From: Kutzneria kofuensis | GTDB lineage: Bacteria; Actinomycetota; Actinomycetes; Mycobacteriales; Pseudonocardiaceae | Assembly (NCBI RefSeq): GCF_014203355.1 | Contig: NZ_JACHIR010000002.1 | Coordinates: 434,001 to 498,000, forward strand | DNA length: 64,000 nucleotides | Direction: 5' to 3' | Part shown: positions 8,927-17,130 of the stretch, one piece after another | Layout of the letters: every line of letters starts with the position of its first letter | Numbering within the stretch: position 1 is the first letter of the stretch | Made by a program: the position numbers and the translations under genes | The notes under the pieces: generated by a model | The model's input: only the letters and a program-made list of their open reading frames with translations | Database searches by the model: none | Told to the model about the DNA's origin: nothing

Positions 8927-10966
8927 TCAGCGTCCGACGAGCACGATCCTGGCGTCCAGGCCGAGGCAGCCGCTCGGCGTCGCCAGCAGTGGGTTGACTT
9001 CGAGTTCGGCGATCTCGGGATGGGCCGCGCCGATCCGGCTGATCGTCGCGACCGCACGGGCGGTTGCGGTGAGGTCGACGGGGTGGCGGCCCCGGGCGCC
9101 GTGCAGCAACGGGGCCGCTTTCAGGGTGCGGAGCATGGTCTCGGCCTCGGCCGGTGTCACGGGGGCCAGCGCGAAGGTGACGTCTTTGAGGATCTCGGTG
9201 AAGACGCCGCCGAGCCCGACCATGAGCACGGGCCCGAACCGGAGATCCCGGCGCACGCCGACGATGAGCTCCACTCCCCCGGCGGTGTCGGCCATCGCCT
9301 CGACGCAGTACTCGGACACGGCCAGCCGAGCGACCATGTCCTCGTGCGCAGCGGACAGCGAGTCCGCATCGGACAGTCCGATCGCGACTCCGCCGGCGTC
9401 GGACTTGTGCAGCAGGCCCATCGCCTTCAGCACGACGGGATAGCCGATCTCCTCCGCCGCCGCGACCACGTCGGTGGCCAGCCGCGCCTCGGGGAAGGCC
9501 AGGCCGCCGGCCTTCAACAGTTCCCGGGCGTGCCAGTAGTCGCTGTGCCGCACCGGGTCGGCGGCCTCCGGCAGCTGCGGGACGGATGGGTGCCGGTCGG
9601 CGTGGTCGGCCAGCATGCCGAGGGTGCGCGCGGCGTCGTCGACGACCCGGAACACGCCGATGCCGTGCCGGCGCAGCTCGTCGGCGGCCGCGCTGTCGCT
9701 GCACATCGTGTGCAGGGCAAGGGGTTTGCCGTGTCGGTGCACGTGTTCGGCGATCACGGTGGCGGTGGCGATCTCACGGGCGGCCAGTTCGGGGCCGTAC
9801 TCGCCGTAGCCGCCGAAGTAGCCGGTGACCAGCACGGAGTCGATGTCGGAATCGGACAGCACCCGGTCGATCGTGCGGGCGAACGAGGCGATGTCCTGCT
9901 CGCCGGCCCCGGCCAGGTCGACCGGGTTGGCCACGCCCGCGGACGGCGGCAGGTCGGCCTTGAGCGCGGCCACCAGTGAGGGCCGAAATTCCTCCACGGC
10001 AAGGCCGTTCGCGTCGGCGATGTCGCTGGCCGTGGACGCGTGCCCGCCGCCGTCGGCGATCACTGCCACCCGCCGCGCCGGCTTCGAGCCGTGCCGGTGC
10101 AGCGCGGCGACCAGGTCGGCCATCTCCCGGGGACTGCGTACCCGGTCCACGCCCGCGGCCCGACAGGCGGCGTCGATCACCGCGCTGTCGCTGGTCAACG
10201 CGCCGGTGTGGGAGCGGGCGGCGCGGTTGGCGGCGGTACTGCTGCCCACCGTCAGCAGCACAACCGGTTTGCCCGCGGCGACGGCCTCGCCGGCCGCCGC
10301 GACGAACGCGCGGCCGTCCTGGAAGTCCTCGCAGTACGCCGCGATGACCTCGGTCCCCGGATGCTCGGCGTAGGCGCGGATCAGGTCGGCGGCGCAGAGG
10401 TCGGCCTGGTTGCCGAGCGAGGCGAACCGGGAGAAGCCCAGACCGCGGTCGGCGAGGAACCGGCTCAGCTCCAACGCCATGTTGCCGCTCTGCGACACCA
10501 GCCCGACCGGCCCGCACGGCAACGGATTCGACACCAGGAACAGGTCGCTGGTGGTGTCCAGCACGCCGAGGCAGTTCGGGCCGAGCAGCACCGCCCCGGC
10601 GGCGCGAATCTTCCGCGCCACGGCGATCTGCGCCGCCCGCCCCTCGTCGCCGAGCTCCGCGAAGCCGGACGTGATGCCGACGATCGCCGTCGCGCCGGCG
10701 GCCAGCGAGTCGTCGACCGCGGCCTCGAAGCCGGCGGCCGGCACGGTGATCACCACGAGGTCGACGGGCTGCTGGATGTCAGCCATGCTGCGGTAGGTGG
10801 GCTGGCCCAGAACGGGCTCGCCGCGGCGGTTGACCAGGTACACCGGCCGGCGGTCGCGCATCCGCAGCGCCTGCACGCTGATCCAGTTGCCGTACTTGGT
10901 CTCGTCGTTGCTGGCGCCGAGGATCGCCACCGATCGTGGCGTGAACAGCGTGTCCAGGCTCCTCAC
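8927..10966 (-). CDS. NDP-forming acyl-CoA synthetase (CoA-binding plus ATP-grasp)
   Basis: A 679-residue single-chain ADP-forming acyl-CoA synthetase. It begins with a CoA-binding Rossmann domain (FTPRSVAILGASNDETKYGN), followed by a succinyl-CoA-ligase-like section with LGPNCLGVLD, SQSGNMALELSR and the phosphohistidine-type segment SHTGALTSD. An ATP-grasp domain covers about the last 210 residues (GYPVVLKAMGLLHKSDAGGV, and ELEVNPLL at the end). It would activate a carboxylic acid to its CoA ester using ATP to ADP. The GTG start overlaps the SDR stop by four bases, tying it into the TetR-controlled operon. The alternative reading as a protein acetyltransferase fusion is excluded because no GNAT domain is present. 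Confidence 0.92.
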   Translation of the reverse strand: MRSLDTLFTPRSVAILGASNDETKYGNWISVQALRMRDRRPVYLVNRRGEPVLGQPTYRSMADIQQPVDLVVITVPAAGFEAAVDDSLAAGATAIVGITSGFAELGDEGRAAQIAVARKIRAAGAVLLGPNCLGVLDTTSDLFLVSNPLPCGPVGLVSQSGNMALELSRFLADRGLGFSRFASLGNQADLCAADLIRAYAEHPGTEVIAAYCEDFQDGRAFVAAAGEAVAAGKPVVLLTVGSSTAANRAARSHTGALTSDSAVIDAACRAAGVDRVRSPREMADLVAALHRHGSKPARRVAVIADGGGHASTASDIADANGLAVEEFRPSLVAALKADLPPSAGVANPVDLAGAGEQDIASFARTIDRVLSDSDIDSVLVTGYFGGYGEYGPELAAREIATATVIAEHVHRHGKPLALHTMCSDSAAADELRRHGIGVFRVVDDAARTLGMLADHADRHPSVPQLPEAADPVRHSDYWHARELLKAGGLAFPEARLATDVVAAAEEIGYPVVLKAMGLLHKSDAGGVAIGLSDADSLSAAHEDMVARLAVSEYCVEAMADTAGGVELIVGVRRDLRFGPVLMVGLGGVFTEILKDVTFALAPVTPAEAETMLRTLKAAPLLHGARGRHPVDLTATARAVATISRIGAAHPEIAELEVNPLLATPSGCLGLDARIVLVGR

Positions 10967-11757
10967 GCCTCCACCTCCGGCACTGGATGGCCGGCGCCCC
11001 AGGCGTCGGCGCCGCCGTCGACGACGACGGTCGTGCCGGTCACGTAGGCGCCGCCTTCCGACGCGAGGAAGGAGATCAGCCCGGACACGTCCTGCGGGGT
11101 GCCGAGGCGGCCGAGCGGGACCGCCTGCGCCCAGCGCTGCCGGTCCGCGTCGGTGTAGTTCTCCCGCAGCCCCTCGGTCGCGATCGTCCCCGGCGCCACG
11201 CACACCGACCGGATGCCGTAGCGGCTCCATTCCAGCGCGAGGCCCGCCGCCAGGTTCTCCAGCGCGGCGCGGGCGGCGCTGGCGTGCACCATGCCGGGGA
11301 TGCCGCGGCGCGGCGAGAAGGCGATGAACACGATCACGCCGGTCCGCTCGGGGATCATCGAGCGGACGGCGACCTCCCTGGTCAGCGACCACGCCGCGTC
11401 CACGGCCAGCCGGTGCACGGCCCGCCACCCGCCCGGGCTGATGTCCTCGGCCGGCGCGGCGAACTGGCCGCCGGCGTTGTTGACCAGCACGTCGATCCGG
11501 CCGTACTCGGTCATCGCCGCGTCGACCACGCTGGTGACGTCCTCGCGGATGTCGGCCACTTGAGCCAGGCATTGCCCGCCGGCCTTGACGATCTCGTCGC
11601 GCACGGCCGCCAGCGGCTCGGGCCGCCGGCCACAGATCACCACCCGCGCACCGCCGGCGGCGAGGTCGAGCGCGACCGCCCGGCCGATGCCGGTGCCGCC
11701 GCCGCTGATCAGCGCGACCTTGCCCTCGTGCACGTCCGGCCGGAGAACACTGGCCAC
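10963..11757 (-). CDS. SDR oxidoreductase of the peroxisomal 2-enoyl-CoA reductase type
   Basis: A 264-residue short-chain dehydrogenase with cofactor motif SGGGTGIGRAVA, NNAGG and CVAPGTI. The usual YxxxK catalytic pair is missing: the region reads VHASAARAALENLAAGLALEW, close to the HSGAARAGV pattern of trans-2-enoyl-CoA reductase and 2,4-dienoyl-CoA reductase relatives, which also lack the Tyr. It therefore probably reduces an unsaturated CoA thioester with NAD(P)H rather than an alcohol or ketone. It is the first gene of the acyl-CoA operon, and its GTG start lies 15 bases from a perfect TetR-type palindrome. Confidence 0.85.
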   Translation of the reverse strand: MASVLRPDVHEGKVALISGGGTGIGRAVALDLAAGGARVVICGRRPEPLAAVRDEIVKAGGQCLAQVADIREDVTSVVDAAMTEYGRIDVLVNNAGGQFAAPAEDISPGGWRAVHRLAVDAAWSLTREVAVRSMIPERTGVIVFIAFSPRRGIPGMVHASAARAALENLAAGLALEWSRYGIRSVCVAPGTIATEGLRENYTDADRQRWAQAVPLGRLGTPQDVSGLISFLASEGGAYVTGTTVVVDGGADAWGAGHPVPEVEA

Positions 11758-11772
11758 CGTCGACCTCCCGTC

Positions 11773-11790
11773 TGACTGACGCGTCAGTCA
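11773..11790. promoter_or_regulatory. TetR-type operator 1
   Basis: Perfect 18-bp palindrome TGACTGACGCGTCAGTCA just upstream of the SDR start in the divergent promoter region. Its form fits regulators of fatty-acid or acyl-CoA genes. Occupancy would block the acyl-CoA operon. Confidence 0.8.
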
Positions 11791-11830
11791 GAGTCAGTAA
11801 ACAGGCCGTGTCAAGGGCAGGTGATGCTTT

Positions 11831-11848
11831 TGACTGGCGCGTCAGTTA
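11831..11848. promoter_or_regulatory. TetR-type operator 2
   Basis: Near-copy of operator 1, TGACTGGCGCGTCAGTTA, with two changes from the palindrome, centred 58 bp away. It ends 11 bases before the regulator ATG, fitting autoregulation of the TetR gene. Confidence 0.75.
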
Positions 11849-11859
11849 CGCTGGCCGGC

Positions 11860-12462
11860 ATGAGTAGGGCCGACGAGGACAGACGCGCCGCGATCCTGGA
11901 CGCCACCTGGCGGCTCATCGCCGAGCGCGGCTACCACGCCGTCCGGATCGCCGACATCGCCAAGGTCTGCGGCACCAGCACGGGCACCGTGCACTACTAC
12001 TTCCCCGGCAAGCACGACGTGCTGACCGAGGCGCTCAAGCACTGCGTCGAGCACGCTTTCGCCCGGCAGAGCCACGAACTCCGGCAGATCGACGACGCCT
12101 ACCAGCGGCTGCTCAAGCTCATCGACATGCAGCTGCCCAAGGTCGGCCCGGTCCGCGACGAGTGGTCGGTCTGGCTGCAGTACTGGGCCGAGTCGGCCAT
12201 CCGGCCGGAACTTCGGCCCGTGCACAACGAGTTCTACGCCCGCTGGCGCGAGACCGTCGTCCGCATCATCCACCGCGGGCTGCGCCAGGGCGTGTTCCGC
12301 GACGTCGACGCCGACCAGGTCGCGCTGCGCCTCACCGCCCTCACCGACGGGCTCGCGATCCAGGTGCTCACCGGCTCCCCCGCCGTCACCGTGACGGTGA
12401 TGCGCGAGCTCCTGGTGGACTTCGCCCGCCGCGAGCTGCTGGTCGGAGCGGTCACGGGATGA
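11860..12462 (+). CDS. TetR-family repressor of the divergent acyl-CoA operon
   Basis: A 200-residue TetR regulator. The N-terminal helix-turn-helix is clear: RRAAILDATWRLIAERGYHAV, then IADIAKVCGTSTGTVHYYF and the KHDVL turn. The remaining helices form a ligand pocket that probably senses an acyl-CoA (inference from the adjacent genes). I start it at the ATG giving SRADEDRR; an in-frame extension to 11821 would translate through operator 2. It is transcribed away from the SDR gene, and its own promoter overlaps operator 2. Confidence 0.9.
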   Translation: MSRADEDRRAAILDATWRLIAERGYHAVRIADIAKVCGTSTGTVHYYFPGKHDVLTEALKHCVEHAFARQSHELRQIDDAYQRLLKLIDMQLPKVGPVRDEWSVWLQYWAESAIRPELRPVHNEFYARWRETVVRIIHRGLRQGVFRDVDADQVALRLTALTDGLAIQVLTGSPAVTVTVMRELLVDFARRELLVGAVTG

Positions 12463-12466
12463 CTGC

Positions 12467-12501
12467 CCGAGGGCGGCGGCACGCCCCGCCGCCGCCCTCG
12501 G
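12467..12501. terminator. Bidirectional terminator between converging genes
   Basis: Perfect 14-bp GC stem (12467-12480 with 12488-12501) and a 7-nt loop, filling the 43-base gap between the TetR gene and the oppositely oriented membrane protein gene. Confidence 0.75.
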
Positions 12502-12505
12502 CCGG

Positions 12506-12883
12506 TCACCGTGCCGCCGTCGCCACGGCCGCCCGGTTCCGCATCGCCAGCAGCGCGATGCCGCCCACGATGCAGATCACCTCGGTGATCACGCTCCAGT
12601 ACTCCGGCTGGCTGTTGAACTCGTCGTGCTGGCCGAGGAAGCCCACCGTCGCCGCCAGCACGTAGGAGCCCAGCGTCAACACGCCGAAACCCAGCGCGCC
12701 CAGCGCCGGCAGCCAGTGCCGCCAGGTCAGCACCGCGATCGCCAGCACCAGGCCGCCGATCGCGTTCAGCAGGAACAACGGGGTGACGATGCCCGGGTAG
12801 CCCTGCGTGAACAGGAAGTAGTGCACGCCGGCCGAGCCCACCAGCGCCGCCGCGACAACGATCCGCAACACCCATCCGATCAT
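12506..12883 (-). CDS. Small four-helix membrane protein, function unknown
   Basis: A 125-residue hydrophobic protein with four predicted membrane helices (about 3-22, 33-52, 58-80 and 94-115). The ATG is preceded by GGAGG. I do not recognise a named family. The fold size and the HYFLFTQGYPG loop resemble small actinobacterial membrane proteins of unknown role. It stands alone between a shared terminator and a non-coding stretch, so its neighbours give no hint. Confidence 0.75.
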   Translation of the reverse strand: MIGWVLRIVVAAALVGSAGVHYFLFTQGYPGIVTPLFLLNAIGGLVLAIAVLTWRHWLPALGALGFGVLTLGSYVLAATVGFLGQHDEFNSQPEYWSVITEVICIVGGIALLAMRNRAAVATAAR

Positions 12884-13012
12884 GACGGTCCTCCACTTCG
12901 TGCCCCCGCCCGCAGGACACACGAGGAAACCGCCGACCTGGTTCAGCCGCGCCGAAGGCCCCGACCAGATGCACCCGGTCGGGGCCGAACAGGCCGGTCA
13001 GGCCCGGGCCCG

Positions 13013-13050
13013 GCGCCCCTGGCCGGCCGGAGAGAACCGGCCAGGGGCGC
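13013..13050 (-). terminator. Terminator of the phosphoesterase operon
   Basis: Perfect 14-bp stem (13013-13026 with 13037-13050), 10-nt loop, 12 bases past the stop of the phosphoesterase gene on the minus strand. Confidence 0.75.
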
Positions 13051-13061
13051 GTCCACGCGGG

Positions 13062-15788
13062 TCAGCCGTCGGACTCCGAGGACGGGATGAATGCGCCCGG
13101 CACCTGGTCCGGGGCGAACACCTTGTTCTCACCCGGGTAGGGCACCGTCCACCCGTGCGTCTGGTACCACGTGAGGTGGTCCATCTGCAGCGGGTTGGCG
13201 TAGTCCGGCACGGCGTTCGGGCCGGTCAGCCGCTGCTGCCCCGCCCACTGCTGCCATTGCGCCGCCAGCTGCTTCTTGTCGGCCGGCACGGTCGTCGCCG
13301 GCTGCGACGCGGCGAACTGCGGCGCCACCTGGTCCGCGCCGCACGACGGCGGCGTGGGCAGGCCGAGGGTCAGCGACGTGCGGTTGGGCACGGCGGTGAA
13401 CGGCGTGTAGTCGGGCTTGGTGGTGAACGCCGAGGCCATCGGGGTCGCGGCGCTGTCCTTCTGGTTCATCGGGTGGATCCCGAGGATCTGCTCGATGGTG
13501 CGGATCATCATGATCTGCGAGTAGTAGTGGTTGTCCACGACGCCGTGCTGCGCCCACGGGCTGATGATCTGGATCGGGGCCCGGTGGCCGTCGACGTGGT
13601 CCAGGCCGGCCTGCGAGTCGTCCTCGACAACGAAGATCGCCGAGTCCTTCCAGTACGGGCTGTGCGAGATGGTGTCGACGATCTGGCCGGTGGCCAGGTC
13701 GTTGTCGGCGACCTGGGCGGCCGGGTTGGGCGGGCCGCCGGTGTGGTCGCTGGACAGCCAGAACATGTTCAGGTTGGCCGGGCCGTTCTTCTCGAAGTCC
13801 TGCTTCCAGATCTGCTCCCGGTAGATGTCCGGCACCGAGGTGTCGAACTTCGGGAAGCCGGGCACCGACACGTTGTTCAGCGACGGGATCGGCGAGGACG
13901 ACACCAGCGGGTACGCGGTGGGCTGCCCGGTGGCGGCCATGTTCTTGGCGTCGCAGTACAGGTTCTGCCAGCTGGCGTCGGCCGGCTTGGTCAGGAACTG
14001 CTGGAACTCGCCGAAGTCCCGCACGGTCTTGCCGGCCGCCTGCGCGCCGGTCCAGATGAAGCCCGACTCCTGGTGGCCGAGCGCGTCGTCCTCGGTGTCG
14101 TAGCTGCGCAGGTACTCGCCGGCCGAGGACTCGGTGTACTCGGGATTGTCGGCCTGCATCAGCCAGTTGTGGCCCTCGGCCGAGTTGGTGCCGATGTCGT
14201 AGGTGTTGTCGTACAAGCCGAACTGCTGCTCCAGCGCGTGCTGGTTGGGGGTGACGTTCGCGCCGAACTGGGCCAGCGTCGGGTCGCCGCTGCCGCGCGG
14301 GTCGTCGCCGTACACCTGGTCGTAGGTCCGGTTCTCCTTGACGATCAGGAAGACGTGCTTGATCGTCGACGGGTCGCCGAGCCGCTGCGGCACAGGCACC
14401 GGCTTGGCCTTGCCCCGGTCCTTGGCCACCTCGACCGAGTTGGGGGTCCAGCCGTTCTGCTGGAACACCTTGCTCGTGTAGCCGCGGATGGTGTGGTCGT
14501 CGGGCAGGCGGAACTTCTGCACGCTCGACGTGGTGTCGTGGGTGCCGCGCCCGGCGGCCGTGGTCGGGCGGCGGGCGTCGATGCCGCGGGTGTTGGACAC
14601 GACGATGGTGTTGCCGACCGTGGCGATCGCCGTCGGGAAGTAGTCCGTCGGCAGCAGGCCGACGTAGCTGACCGGTTCCTGCGCGCGGGAGAACCGGTAC
14701 ACGGCAACGGCGTTGGCACGGCCGAGGGTCACCAGCAGGTGGCCGTCGGCGGTGAGGGTGATGCCGTCCGGCTCGTAGCCGACGGACGCCTCCGGCCACG
14801 GCTTCGTCGAGATCGTCTGCACGACCTTGTCGCGGCCGGTGTCGATGACGGAGACGCCGTTGCTGGCGGTGTTGGCGACGAACAGCGTGCTGCCCTTGGC
14901 GTACAACGCCGTCGGGTGCAGGCCGACGTCGATGCTGCCGACGGCGGCGGTCGGGTGCGCGAGGTCGATGACGCTGACCGTGCCGGTGGTCGTCGCGCCG
15001 GTGACCGGGTTGGCCGGCACCTGCGTGTTGTACGAGTTCAGCGTCGTGTCGCCGGGGCCGGCGGGGCGGCCGCCCTCGTTGCTGACGTAGAGCTTGGCGC
15101 CGATGCGGGCCAGGTCGCGCGGGGCGTTGCCGACGGCCCAGCTCTGCTCGATGGCGCCGCTCGCCGCGTTGATGGCGACGACCCGGTTCTGGCCGTTGAC
15201 CGCGGCGTAGACGGTGGCGCCGTCGGCGGAGAACACCGCCTGCGCCGGCAGGCCGTGCTTGGCTCCGTCGGCCGGGATGGTGACGAACGTGGGGTTGGCG
15301 AGCGTGCCGTCGGCGTTGACCGTGAACCGGCGGTAGCCGTCGGTCTGGGCCATCCACAGCGACTTGCCGTCCGGCGAGTACGACGGGCCCTCCTGGCCCA
15401 CGTCGTTGCCGGGGATGCGCAGGTTCGCCGTCGCCGAGTTGCCGACGAGCTGCTGCACCTTCCAGTTCTTCAGGTCGACGACGGCCAGCGCGAGGCCGCC
15501 GTCGGTGATCAGCGCCGCCAGGTGGCTGCCGTCGGGGCTGACCGCCGACGCCATGATCTTGCCGTTGTCGACGACAAGACGGTCGCCGATCGGCTTGATG
15601 TACTGGTCGTCGGACACGACCTGGCCCTGGCGGGTGACGTCGCCGACCTGGTCGTTGCCGAACTGCTTGGTCGACGCCGAGCCGACGCCCGTGCCCGTGA
15701 GGACGAGGGCGAGCGTGGCGGCGCCGGCGACCCAGCCGCGTGACCGGCTGCGCTTCTCGACACGTCTTCTGCGACGTGTTACCTGCAT
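13062..15788 (-). CDS. Secreted beta-propeller plus phosphoesterase protein
   Basis: A 908-residue exported protein. A basic N-terminus and hydrophobic helix (about 18-38) form a signal peptide. Residues of about 60-450 are a YVTN/YncE-like beta-propeller with repeated phrases such as SVIDLAHPT, ANTASNGVSVIDTG and SNTRGIDARR. The C-terminal part is an alkaline-phosphatase-superfamily phosphoesterase (phospholipase C-like) with VKENRTYDQVYGD, EGHNW and VEDDSQAGLDHVDGHRAP, which hold the usual metal ligands. It would cleave a phosphoester outside the cell. The gene begins four bases after the ABC permease stop, so the exporter and this enzyme are one transcription unit; whether they cooperate is unknown. 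Confidence 0.88.
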   Translation of the reverse strand: MQVTRRRRRVEKRSRSRGWVAGAATLALVLTGTGVGSASTKQFGNDQVGDVTRQGQVVSDDQYIKPIGDRLVVDNGKIMASAVSPDGSHLAALITDGGLALAVVDLKNWKVQQLVGNSATANLRIPGNDVGQEGPSYSPDGKSLWMAQTDGYRRFTVNADGTLANPTFVTIPADGAKHGLPAQAVFSADGATVYAAVNGQNRVVAINAASGAIEQSWAVGNAPRDLARIGAKLYVSNEGGRPAGPGDTTLNSYNTQVPANPVTGATTTGTVSVIDLAHPTAAVGSIDVGLHPTALYAKGSTLFVANTASNGVSVIDTGRDKVVQTISTKPWPEASVGYEPDGITLTADGHLLVTLGRANAVAVYRFSRAQEPVSYVGLLPTDYFPTAIATVGNTIVVSNTRGIDARRPTTAAGRGTHDTTSSVQKFRLPDDHTIRGYTSKVFQQNGWTPNSVEVAKDRGKAKPVPVPQRLGDPSTIKHVFLIVKENRTYDQVYGDDPRGSGDPTLAQFGANVTPNQHALEQQFGLYDNTYDIGTNSAEGHNWLMQADNPEYTESSAGEYLRSYDTEDDALGHQESGFIWTGAQAAGKTVRDFGEFQQFLTKPADASWQNLYCDAKNMAATGQPTAYPLVSSSPIPSLNNVSVPGFPKFDTSVPDIYREQIWKQDFEKNGPANLNMFWLSSDHTGGPPNPAAQVADNDLATGQIVDTISHSPYWKDSAIFVVEDDSQAGLDHVDGHRAPIQIISPWAQHGVVDNHYYSQIMMIRTIEQILGIHPMNQKDSAATPMASAFTTKPDYTPFTAVPNRTSLTLGLPTPPSCGADQVAPQFAASQPATTVPADKKQLAAQWQQWAGQQRLTGPNAVPDYANPLQMDHLTWYQTHGWTVPYPGENKVFAPDQVPGAFIPSSESDG

Positions 15789-15792
15789 GGGG

Positions 15793-17130
15793 TCATCCCT
15801 TCGAGAGCAGCTCGATGTGGCCGTCGAACTGCCAGAGCGGGTTGGGTTGATCTCCGGTGGGGGTTCGCACCTGGAAGTAGCCGTTCACTTCCTTCGGTCC
15901 GTCGCCGTCGGCCACGTACTGTCCGTCCGAGGCGACGTCGAGCTGGTAGATGGCCTGTCCGGTGGCCGTGACGCCGGGAAGGCGCCAGGTCACGACGCAC
16001 CGCCAGTCGTTGCCGGGGCCTTCGGCCTCGACGAGCCCGTCGCCCTTGGTGCACGCGGCCGTGCTGGCCAGCTGCGCCTCGGTGACGTCGGGCCGGTGGA
16101 GCTGCTGGGTCTGCAGCCGGTAGAGGTGCGCGAACGCCGTGGCGACGGACTGCTGCACCTTGTTCTGGTCGATGCCGGAGCCCGTCGACGGCGTCACCAG
16201 GGCCAGGATTCCCATCGTGACGACGAGAAGCCCGGCCAGTGGCGCGGCCGCGACGGTGAGGGCCCGCCGGCCGACGCCGTCGTGGCTGAGGTTGGTGAAG
16301 TCGCGGCGCATGAACAGCACGTACGCCAGCGCGGTCGCGGCGACGGCCCACACCAGGCTCACGGCGACGCCGATCAGCAATGGGCCCGCCTGCGCGGGAG
16401 TGGTGAACAAGCCGGTCCAGGCGATGAAGGCGTAGCTCGGCAACGCGAGACGGACGGCGACGGGCAGCGGCAGCAGCTGGGCGACCCCCATGGCGAGGGC
16501 GACGACCGCCGGCAGCAGCAGGCCCATCGGCGACCGGCCCAGGGCGACGGAGCCGAGGAGCCCGACGCCGGCCAGCGCCAGTGTCGGCGCCAGCACGCAG
16601 ATCCACGCCAGCGCGACCAGGCCGGCGGCGTCGGCCGGCGCGAGCAACTGGCCGTCGAGGGCGACCAGCGGCCGGCCGCCGACCGCCACGACCCCGCCGA
16701 CCGTGGCCGACACGGCCATCCCGACCACCAGCACCAGGATCACGGTCAGGCTGGCCAGCGCCTTCGACACGAAGATCCGTCGGTACGAGCGGACGGCCAC
16801 CAGCAGGTACCGCCATGTGCCGAGCCGGTCCTCGGCCGCGAACACGTCGCCGGCGACCACCGAGGTCAGCAGCGGCAACGCGTACGTGCCGGCGAAGCCC
16901 AGCATCACCAGCGGCCCGGCCCAGCCGGTGATGTTCATCCAGCGGCCGAACAACGTGTCGGTGGGCAGGTCGCTCTGCTGGCTCACCGCGGCGACGAACA
17001 CCGCCGGCGCCAGCCAGCACGCGAGCACCAGCAGCCGGATCCGCCACTGGGCCAGCAGCTTCACCATCTCGAAGCGGTAGCCGCGGGCCACCGGAACGGC
17101 CGTGACCGGGGCTACGGCGACGGCGGTCAT
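15793..17130 (-). CDS. ABC exporter permease with extracytoplasmic C-terminal domain
   Basis: A 445-residue membrane protein with about six helices in the first 320 residues, of the ABC-2/Nod-type permease class. After the last helix (about 300-320) there is a hydrophilic tail of about 120 residues with two cysteines (AACTKGDG, DWRCVVTW) that would sit outside the membrane and could form a disulfide. This tail is unusual for the class and might bind the exported substrate or the neighbouring phosphoesterase. The ATG overlaps the ATPase stop by four bases (ATGA). Confidence 0.85.
   Translation of the reverse strand: MTAVAVAPVTAVPVARGYRFEMVKLLAQWRIRLLVLACWLAPAVFVAAVSQQSDLPTDTLFGRWMNITGWAGPLVMLGFAGTYALPLLTSVVAGDVFAAEDRLGTWRYLLVAVRSYRRIFVSKALASLTVILVLVVGMAVSATVGGVVAVGGRPLVALDGQLLAPADAAGLVALAWICVLAPTLALAGVGLLGSVALGRSPMGLLLPAVVALAMGVAQLLPLPVAVRLALPSYAFIAWTGLFTTPAQAGPLLIGVAVSLVWAVAATALAYVLFMRRDFTNLSHDGVGRRALTVAAAPLAGLLVVTMGILALVTPSTGSGIDQNKVQQSVATAFAHLYRLQTQQLHRPDVTEAQLASTAACTKGDGLVEAEGPGNDWRCVVTWRLPGVTATGQAIYQLDVASDGQYVADGDGPKEVNGYFQVRTPTGDQPNPLWQFDGHIELLSKG

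Noticed and set aside
7018-9057. A long single frame over enoyl-CoA hydratase and upstream sequence as one protein
   Set aside because: The hydratase fold begins at the GTG at 7737, overlapping the acyl-CoA dehydrogenase stop. The upstream part is the dehydrogenase in the wrong frame.
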